55,836 nucleotides of DNA from an uncultured Caryophanales bacterium (GTDB lineage Bacteria; Bacillota_I; Bacilli_A; RFN20; CAG-449): assembly GCA_945873815.1 (NCBI GenBank), contig CAMCEE010000014.1, forward strand, positions 1-55,836. The letters are read 5' to 3'. Each line of letters begins with the position of its first letter. The first letter of the stretch is position 1. Below, piece after piece: positions 49,971 through 55,836 of the stretch. The notes under the pieces were generated by a model, which was given only the letters and a program-made list of their open reading frames with translations, was not told where the DNA came from and did no database searches. A program made the translations under genes and the position numbers.

Positions 49971-51236
49971 ATGAAAGAATATAGATTTAGTAAGTACATA
50001 GAAAGAGAATACATTCTTCCAAATGGATTGAAGATTCATTATTTTCCTTATCCGGAATATCATACTACCTACATGGGATTTGTTATTCCTTATGGAAGCA
50101 ATATGTGTGAATATAAGATTAATGGAAGAAAAGTGAAAAGTGGAATTGCACATTTTTTAGAACATCGTATGTTCGATTCTGAAAATGGAGATATGATAAG
50201 AATGTTCTCTTCTCTTGGTGCAATTTGTAATGCCTATACGTATTACGATAGAACATGTTATTATTTTCAAACTATTCATGATCCTTTTGAAGCTTTTAAA
50301 GTATTGTGTGATCTTGTTTTTAATTTTCATTCAACTAGAGATAAAGTGATTAACGAAAGAAGTATAATCGTCGAAGAAATGCTTGGAGGATTAGAAGATC
50401 CACGTGATGAATTAAATAAGATGATGCAACATAAATTAATTGTTAAAGATGGCTTAAAATATCCAATTATTGGGACAAAAAAGGATATTATTTCCACTAC
50501 TTTAAAAGATTTAAAAGAAGCATATAATGCCTTTTATGATATAAAAGATATGTATTTAATTGTCGTAGGCCCTTATCCTATTGAACCAATTATTGATTAT
50601 CTTTCTACGAATTATAATGAAAATAAGAATCATAATTACGTTATTGAAAAAATAGATTACAAAGACGAATTTAAAAAATGTAATCATAAGAAAGTAGTGA
50701 TTGAAAGAATCGCTCAAAACGATACTCAATCATTAAAATTCAAGATCGATATCAAACCTCTTATCGATAAATATGGACGAAATTATTTTGATACAATAAT
50801 TGAATATGCTTTAAGTTTATTATTTGATGTCGGCAGTGATTTTAATGAGAGTTTCAATAATCTTGATGTCATTTACAACTCATTATCATACAGTTATTAT
50901 GATTGTGAAGGAATAGGAATATTATCGGTATTTTATATCGCAAAAAAATCGATTAGACAAAATAAATTGATATTTGATGGGTTAAATAATCCAAAGAAAT
51001 ATATTACTTCGAGGAATCTAGAATTATATGCTAGGAAAATGTATGGAAAAAAACTTGTTTTTCTTCAAGAAACAGATAGTCTTTTTCAAAATGCAACGAT
51101 TGATATCAAAGATGATAGTTTTATATTAGAATCAATTGCAAAAGAGAATAAAGTATTATTAGATGATATTGAGTATGTGTTAAAATATTTTGGGACGTGC
51201 GATTACATTAAAGGCGTAATGAAAGCTAAAGAGTAA
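49971..51236 (+). CDS. ymfH: M16 family zinc peptidase, YmfH type
   Basis: 421 aa. The inverted zinc motif HFLEH (in GIAHFLEHRMF) is intact, and the third ligand Glu is expected in NERSIIVEEMLGG. The start sits 4 nt after ymfF. Together the two form an M16B heterodimer of unknown natural substrate; in Bacillus relatives the pair has been linked to EF-P modification and to peptide processing. Confidence 0.9.
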   Translation: MKEYRFSKYIEREYILPNGLKIHYFPYPEYHTTYMGFVIPYGSNMCEYKINGRKVKSGIAHFLEHRMFDSENGDMIRMFSSLGAICNAYTYYDRTCYYFQTIHDPFEAFKVLCDLVFNFHSTRDKVINERSIIVEEMLGGLEDPRDELNKMMQHKLIVKDGLKYPIIGTKKDIISTTLKDLKEAYNAFYDIKDMYLIVVGPYPIEPIIDYLSTNYNENKNHNYVIEKIDYKDEFKKCNHKKVVIERIAQNDTQSLKFKIDIKPLIDKYGRNYFDTIIEYALSLLFDVGSDFNESFNNLDVIYNSLSYSYYDCEGIGILSVFYIAKKSIRQNKLIFDGLNNPKKYITSRNLELYARKMYGKKLVFLQETDSLFQNATIDIKDDSFILESIAKENKVLLDDIEYVLKYFGTCDYIKGVMKAKE

Positions 51237-51247
51237 GGGGGAACATT

Positions 51248-53395
51248 ATGTTAAGTAAAGACCAATCATTAAAAGCTGTATTAAAAAGAATTGATCATGC
51301 TGAAGTGGTGATTAGTAAATCTTATAATTCAAATGGGTGCAAAGCTTTTTATCTATATGAAAATGGAGCATATATTTCAAAACTTGAGATAGAATCACAT
51401 TCTGAAAATTCGAAAAACTTTGTTTACCAAGTAAAAGGTTTTCCAGAATTAAAACTTGGAAAAGAATATCAAATTTTTGATGAGAGAAATATTCCGATAT
51501 CTTTAGATTGCTCATGCCTTTGTCAATATGATAAATATATTGATCGTATGTATTATGATGGAGAAATGGGGGCAATTTATTCAAAAGAAAAGACGACTTT
51601 TAGGATTTTTTCTCCTTTAGCTAGTCAAGTAATAGTTTCTATTGTATATCATGATAAGCCTTATATTTGCTTGCCATTATTTAAAAACGATGCAACTGGA
51701 GTATGGGAAAATTCGATTCTTGGTGATTATGATGGATATAACTATACTTACATCATGAAGATTAATAACGAATACCATGAAGCAATTGATCCTTATGCAA
51801 AATCAGTAAATAAGTTTTCTCGTAGCGCTTATATTATTAATCCTGAAAAAGTATATGTCGAGAAAGATCATTCACATTTAGATGATTTTAATTCGATTAC
51901 TGATGCGATTATCTATGAAATGTCAGTTCGTGATATCACATCAGATAAAAATATGAATTTTATAAATAAAGGGAAATATATTGGACTATTAGAGAAAAAT
52001 ATAAAGACTCGTAATGGAAATCCAGCAGGAATTGATTATATTAAAGATTTAGGCGTAACTCATGTTCAACTTCAACCTGTTTTCGATTTTTGTACCACGA
52101 ACGATGAACATCCTGAAGATACATATAACTGGGGGTATGATCCTTCCAATTATAATGTTCCTGAAGGAAGTTATTCTTCTAATCCAAATGATCCATATTC
52201 TCGAATTATCGAACTTAAGAATGTTATTCAAGAATTCCATAGAGCAGGAATTAGAGTAGTGCTTGATGTCGTATATAATCATGTGTTTAATATGGAATGC
52301 TCATGTTTTGAAGCAGCTTGCCCAAATTACTATTTTAGATTTGATGAAAATGGAAATAAATCAAATGGATCTTTCTGTGGAAATGATTTTGAATCTAGAC
52401 ATTTAATGGCAAGAAAATACATTGTTGATTCATGTAAATATTGGGTTGAAGAATTCGATGTCGATGGTTTTAGATTTGATTTAATGGGAATAATTGATAT
52501 TAATACTATGAATGAAATCGAAGAAGTATGTCATAAAATTAAAAACGACTTCATTATTTACGGAGAAGGATGGGATATGCCTACTCTCATGCCTGGAAAT
52601 CAAAGAGCTAGTATGAATAATGCTTCATTATTACCAAATATTGGGTTTTTTAACGATCGTTTTAGAGATACTACAAAAGGAAAAACTGGATTTGATGAAT
52701 TATATTTAAAAGGATATTTAACAGGTGATTGCAATTATATAGATGGATTTAAACATGTTTTCGCAGGATCTACTTTACCTCTTGCTTTTCCTCCATTATT
52801 TAATACTCCAAAACAATCGATAAATTACGTTGAATGTCACGATAATAATACGCTTTTTGACAAATTGAAAGTTTGCTGCCCTGATGAAGATGAAACATAT
52901 CTTTTAAAGAGAATTAAACTTATAAATGCCTGCATTCTTCTTTCAAATGGTGTTCCATTTTTCCATATGGGACAAGAGATTGGATTAAGTAAAAAAGGAG
53001 AGCATAATTCATATAATTTGCCTGATGAAATCAATCAATTTGAGTGGAAAATATTAGATGATAGAATCGATTTATATAAATTTTTTAGACAAGTTATTGC
53101 CTTACGTAAAACGTATTCTTTCTTGCGTTATGAAACAAAAGAACAAATTGAAAAATCGATTGTTTTTACTAATGTCGAAAATGGTGGGTTATGCGTCAGA
53201 TATATCGATTTAGAATCAATTGCACCTTATAAGGATGTCAGAATATATATAAATCCTAATAAAGAAGCAATCAATGTTGATTTAGACGATTATTATCAAG
53301 TCATACTCAACGAGACTGGTACATTTACAACGCCATTATATGCTCAACACCTCACAATAAATGGTATTTCAGTTGTAATGGTTATTAAAAACTAA
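51248..53395 (+). CDS. pulA: type I pullulanase
   Basis: 715 aa, no signal peptide, so intracellular. An N-terminal region and CBM48-like domain (~95-190, TTFRIFSPLASQVIVSI) precede the GH13 barrel. The type I pullulanase motif YNWGYDPSNYNVPEG is present. Catalytic regions: DVVYNHVF, GFRFDLMGI (nucleophile Asp), IYGEGWD (acid/base Glu) and VECHDNNTL (His-Asp). It cuts alpha-1,6 branches of glycogen or imported limit dextrins. The gene is last of the ymfF-ymfH run with a strong SD (AAGGGGGA); no other starch gene is adjacent. Confidence 0.96.
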   Translation: MLSKDQSLKAVLKRIDHAEVVISKSYNSNGCKAFYLYENGAYISKLEIESHSENSKNFVYQVKGFPELKLGKEYQIFDERNIPISLDCSCLCQYDKYIDRMYYDGEMGAIYSKEKTTFRIFSPLASQVIVSIVYHDKPYICLPLFKNDATGVWENSILGDYDGYNYTYIMKINNEYHEAIDPYAKSVNKFSRSAYIINPEKVYVEKDHSHLDDFNSITDAIIYEMSVRDITSDKNMNFINKGKYIGLLEKNIKTRNGNPAGIDYIKDLGVTHVQLQPVFDFCTTNDEHPEDTYNWGYDPSNYNVPEGSYSSNPNDPYSRIIELKNVIQEFHRAGIRVVLDVVYNHVFNMECSCFEAACPNYYFRFDENGNKSNGSFCGNDFESRHLMARKYIVDSCKYWVEEFDVDGFRFDLMGIIDINTMNEIEEVCHKIKNDFIIYGEGWDMPTLMPGNQRASMNNASLLPNIGFFNDRFRDTTKGKTGFDELYLKGYLTGDCNYIDGFKHVFAGSTLPLAFPPLFNTPKQSINYVECHDNNTLFDKLKVCCPDEDETYLLKRIKLINACILLSNGVPFFHMGQEIGLSKKGEHNSYNLPDEINQFEWKILDDRIDLYKFFRQVIALRKTYSFLRYETKEQIEKSIVFTNVENGGLCVRYIDLESIAPYKDVRIYINPNKEAINVDLDDYYQVILNETGTFTTPLYAQHLTINGISVVMVIKN

Positions 53396-53461
53396 TTGAG
53401 ATAAACTTAGGATTCACCTTTCATTAATTACACTATAATTGTAAAATGAGGAGGTGAAAAG

Positions 53462-53743
53462 ATGAATAGTGTTAATATTATTGGGCGTCTAGTAGAACAA
53501 GATGAAAATGATTCTTGCATTAGATATTGTATAGTGGAAAAGCCATTTTTCTTTAATAGTGATGATGAAGCGTATGATAAAGTTCCATTAATGAATTGGA
53601 ATAAAGAAGAAAATGGGGAATTATTTTCCTTTTCGAATAATACTTTAGTAGGAATAAAAGGAAGAGTTGAAAACTATAGAAATATTCTAGTAATTGTTAT
53701 AGAATCAATAATATATTTAGGAGCAGGAAGAAAAAATGTTTAA
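53462..53743 (+). CDS. SSB-like OB-fold protein
   Basis: 93 aa. The beginning VNIIGRLVEQD and the middle NNTLVGIKGRVENYRNILVIVIESI follow the SSB/PriB pattern (N.V.L.GRL ... G..V.V.GR......... I). Most aromatic ssDNA-contact residues cannot be confirmed, and it lacks the Gly/Gln-rich linker and the acidic DDDIPF tail of a housekeeping SSB. It may be a second SSB tied to DNA uptake, or an unrelated OB protein. SD GAGGAGGTGA is excellent; TATAAT lies about 25 nt upstream of it. Confidence 0.6.
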   Translation: MNSVNIIGRLVEQDENDSCIRYCIVEKPFFFNSDDEAYDKVPLMNWNKEENGELFSFSNNTLVGIKGRVENYRNILVIVIESIIYLGAGRKNV

Positions 53744-54479
53744 AATTATTGTTGTGGTGATAAAATGTATTCCAATTCTCATATATCTATTTTTTTATGA
53801 ATTATTTCATATGAATCCGAAAAAAGTATCAAGAGTAAAAACTTGTAATATTCTAAGTGACAATCTTGAAAAAATTCTAAAAAGATGTGGAATTGAATTA
53901 GTGGTTACGGGAAGAGAAAATATTCCTAATGAGCAATCGTATTTAATCTGCCCAAATCACCAAAGTATGTTAGATGCTTTTGTTATTTTTTCACTCTACA
54001 AAAATCAACCTCTTTCCTTTATTGCAAAGAAATCAATTAAGAATATTCCACTTTTAAGCGGTATATTTAAAAGAACAAACGGATATTTTATGGATCGTTC
54101 TGATTTAAGATCTGAACTAAAAATCATGAAAAATGTTCGTAAATCTTTAGTTGAAGATGATGTAAAATGGGTTATTTTCCCTGAAGGTACAAGAACAAAA
54201 GATACAATAAACTATTCTTTGAATCCATTTAAAGCGGGAGCATTAAAGTTTCCAATGCAAGTTAAAAAATCAATTCTTCCAGTCGCATTATATGGAACTC
54301 ATCAGGTATTAGATTTAAAAGAAAAAAGAAGAAAATATAAGGTTTATGTACATATTTTTGAACCATTAACGAGTGATTTTTATATGCATAAAACTACTCA
54401 AGAAGTATCAGATTATATGCAATCGATGATTGAAGAAAAGGTTCAATATTTCCATAAACAATATTCCTTGGAAAAATAG
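53736..54479 (+). CDS. plsC: 1-acyl-sn-glycerol-3-phosphate acyltransferase
   Basis: 247 aa. An N-terminal hydrophobic segment (~1-22) is followed by the acyltransferase motifs NHQSMLDAF (HX4D), KNIPLLSGIFKRTNGYFMDR, FPEGTRTKD and LPVALYGTHQ. It adds the second acyl chain to make phosphatidic acid. It overlaps the SSB-like gene by 8 nt, so the two are co-translated. Confidence 0.95.
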   Translation: MFKIIVVVIKCIPILIYLFFYELFHMNPKKVSRVKTCNILSDNLEKILKRCGIELVVTGRENIPNEQSYLICPNHQSMLDAFVIFSLYKNQPLSFIAKKSIKNIPLLSGIFKRTNGYFMDRSDLRSELKIMKNVRKSLVEDDVKWVIFPEGTRTKDTINYSLNPFKAGALKFPMQVKKSILPVALYGTHQVLDLKEKRRKYKVYVHIFEPLTSDFYMHKTTQEVSDYMQSMIEEKVQYFHKQYSLEK

Positions 54480-54517
54480 ATAATTTGATTATTAATATAA
54501 TTTTTGGAGAATGAAAT

Positions 54518-55669
54518 ATGAAAAAAAATCACATATTAAATATTTTTGAAATGAGAATGCCTTACATATTACCCCTAATATCGATGGCTTTTCTTCCGTT
54601 TTTGTCATCTTGTAATAGTAATTCATTAGAAAATCCTTCTCGTTTACCTAACATTAGGGAAGCTATTAAAGGAGAAAAAGTTTCATTAATTAGAATAGAT
54701 TTACGTAAGAATGATACTATGTATTACTTTAATCAAGAATCATTTCAAAATGAATCGATTTCAATTTACAAGTACCAATTAAGAAGCAATTCTAATAAAT
54801 ATCTTTATTCCTATAACGATAAAAATTCTTTTAGTTTCGATTATGAAACTAATTCTTATCTAGTGTATGGAATGATCGATGGAGTTTTTGATTCCTATTT
54901 GTGCACATATGTAGGGGAAATTGGACAACTATCTTCATTATGCAATATTAATTTATATGAAGAGTCTAATTTTGTGGAAATTGAAATTGAGAATAAAAAG
55001 AATATATCATTGAATAGCAATGACTATAATACTATTGTAAATAACGAGCTAAATCAAAAAGGAAATGAAAAAGAAGACCTTATACAGACATTAAATCATC
55101 AATGTAATCAATTATCGTTGTGCGCTACTTATACTTTGTACATTGATTTGAATTGTTTTGATAGTTATGAGTATACCCCATTTGAATATAACGGAGTTAT
55201 TACTAAAAATGTAAAAAAGCAAAAAAGAACTTCCTCTTATTCTGCTTCATATTTTTCTTGCATTGATAAAAGAAAAGTAACTTACATTATAGGAGGAAAA
55301 AATAATGTACTAGAAGTAAGTAAGTTTACTAATGGTTCAGATGAAAAATATCTACCTCTATCGACAACAATTAATTCCATTATTATAGAAAATGAATCGT
55401 ATGAAAATTCGACGGAATATTTAGGGGAAGTTATAGTGGAAGTATATCCGTCTCTTAATTATGAAAAAAGTATTTGTAATCATATAGAATCTAACTATAA
55501 CAATTTAAGTATGAGTGAAGATAATTACTCGAAATTTATCAATCAAAATAGTATTGAGTATTCTATAGATAACAATGATTATTATATCAATACAAAAAAG
55601 TCTGTTTCCTATAGTGAAAATGTAGGAGAGTATGGTGCTTTTATCTTTATTAATGTCCAAAATTATTAA
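54518..55669 (+). CDS. putative lipoprotein of unknown function
   Basis: 383 aa. An unusually long n-region (~14 residues) precedes a hydrophobic core and a lipobox LSSC with Cys at residue 32, so it is probably a surface lipoprotein. The mature part is rich in Asn, Ser, Tyr and Glu with alternating beta-type sequence, four later Cys residues (around LCTYVGEIGQLSSLC and NHQCNQLSLC) and many Asn-Asn or Tyr-Ser repeats. I recognise no domain. SD TTGGAGA is 7 nt before the ATG. Monocistronic, followed by a terminator. Confidence 0.7.
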   Translation: MKKNHILNIFEMRMPYILPLISMAFLPFLSSCNSNSLENPSRLPNIREAIKGEKVSLIRIDLRKNDTMYYFNQESFQNESISIYKYQLRSNSNKYLYSYNDKNSFSFDYETNSYLVYGMIDGVFDSYLCTYVGEIGQLSSLCNINLYEESNFVEIEIENKKNISLNSNDYNTIVNNELNQKGNEKEDLIQTLNHQCNQLSLCATYTLYIDLNCFDSYEYTPFEYNGVITKNVKKQKRTSSYSASYFSCIDKRKVTYIIGGKNNVLEVSKFTNGSDEKYLPLSTTINSIIIENESYENSTEYLGEVIVEVYPSLNYEKSICNHIESNYNNLSMSEDNYSKFINQNSIEYSIDNNDYYINTKKSVSYSENVGEYGAFIFINVQNY

Positions 55670-55723
55670 TAAATGCATAAATAAGGGATAATGTATTTTT
55701 ATCATTAATTTTTAAAAAAAGTG

Positions 55724-55768
55724 GAAATAGAGAGAAAATATTAATTTTAGTTCTCCTATTTCTTTTTT
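55724..55768 (+). terminator. terminator of the lipoprotein gene
   Basis: GAAATAG-a-GAGAA (55724-55736) pairs with TTCTC-CTATTTC (55751-55762), one bulged base, followed by six Ts. Confidence 0.7.
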
Positions 55769-55787
55769 AATTTAAATAAAATATTAG

Positions 55788-55836
55788 TTGACAAAGTAAA
55801 TTCCGTTTTGTAAATGCAAACTTCCTATTGACAAAG
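55788..55836 (+). repeat. two copies of TTGACAAAG at the window edge
   Basis: TTGACAAAG occurs at 55788-55796 and 55828-55836, starting 40 bp apart. Each contains a perfect -35 box (TTGACA). A TAAATG at 55811-55816 is 17 bp after the first, a poor -10. The second copy has its -10 outside the window. Confidence 0.35.

Noticed and set aside
1-55836. Mollicutes-type code (TGA = Trp) suggested by base composition
   Set aside because: Trp is TGG throughout and TGA terminates several genes at conserved protein ends.
1-55836. CRISPR arrays, insertion sequences, prophage, tRNA genes
   Set aside because: No repeat-spacer pattern, transposase, integrase or tRNA-like cloverleaf was seen in any intergenic gap. 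The only long repeats are the Sel1 units within a gene.

Overview
The window is about 56 kb of very AT-rich chromosome with tightly packed genes, nearly all on the + strand. Trp is encoded by TGG and TGA is a genuine stop (it ends comEA, spoIIGA and the DUF177 gene), so this is the standard bacterial code, not the Mollicutes code. Gene content and order are those of a Bacilli-type Firmicute. The window has no transposase, phage gene, CRISPR array, rRNA or recognisable tRNA. My inference is an uncultured, anaerobic, spore-forming or formerly spore-forming Bacilli lineage near the RF39/Erysipelotrichales/Izemoplasmatales part of the tree. Evidence: the sporulation regulators spoIIGA, sigE and sigG plus the germination protease gpr; a meso-diaminopimelate-type MurE motif; an iron alcohol dehydrogenase; and a pullulanase.

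Layout: 0.1-4.3 kb, a membrane protein, tspO, greA, comEA and comEC. 4.3-9.4 kb, the rimP-nusA-ylxR-ylxQ-infB-rbfA operon behind a leader containing a terminator and a possible antiterminator. 9.4-18.5 kb, an alcohol dehydrogenase, rpsT divergent from gpr (as in Bacillus), fmt, a small membrane protein, an exported amidase, an unlisted double-glycine-leader peptide gene, radC and proS. 18.6-24.0 kb, an EAL-domain c-di-GMP phosphodiesterase with a 21-repeat Sel1 protein. 24.0-40.0 kb, a flavoprotein followed by most of a division and cell-wall cluster (murE, mraY, murD, mscS, ftsW, murG, murB, divIB, ftsA, ftsZ) running into spoIIGA-sigE-sepF and later sigG. 40-46.1 kb, pheST, a DUF177 gene and the displaced head of the dcw cluster (mraZ, rsmH, an ftsL-like gene). 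46.1-55.8 kb, ftsK, two M16-family proteins, pullulanase, an SSB-like protein, plsC and a lipoprotein.

How it works together: the central 20 kb links wall precursor synthesis, the divisome (FtsA, FtsZ, SepF, DivIB, FtsL, FtsW, FtsK) and the sporulation sigma cascade (SpoIIGA processes pro-SigE; SigG acts in the forespore; GPR degrades spore-coat-of-DNA SASPs at germination). No class B PBP, murC, murF or ddl is present, so these must lie elsewhere.

The most novel-looking items are the bacteriocin/pheromone-like peptide at 14974-15150, the rimP leader, the shortened MurE, SepF and FtsL proteins, the EAL gene with a possible AUU start, and several RNA hairpins that include Shine-Dalgarno (SD) sequences.
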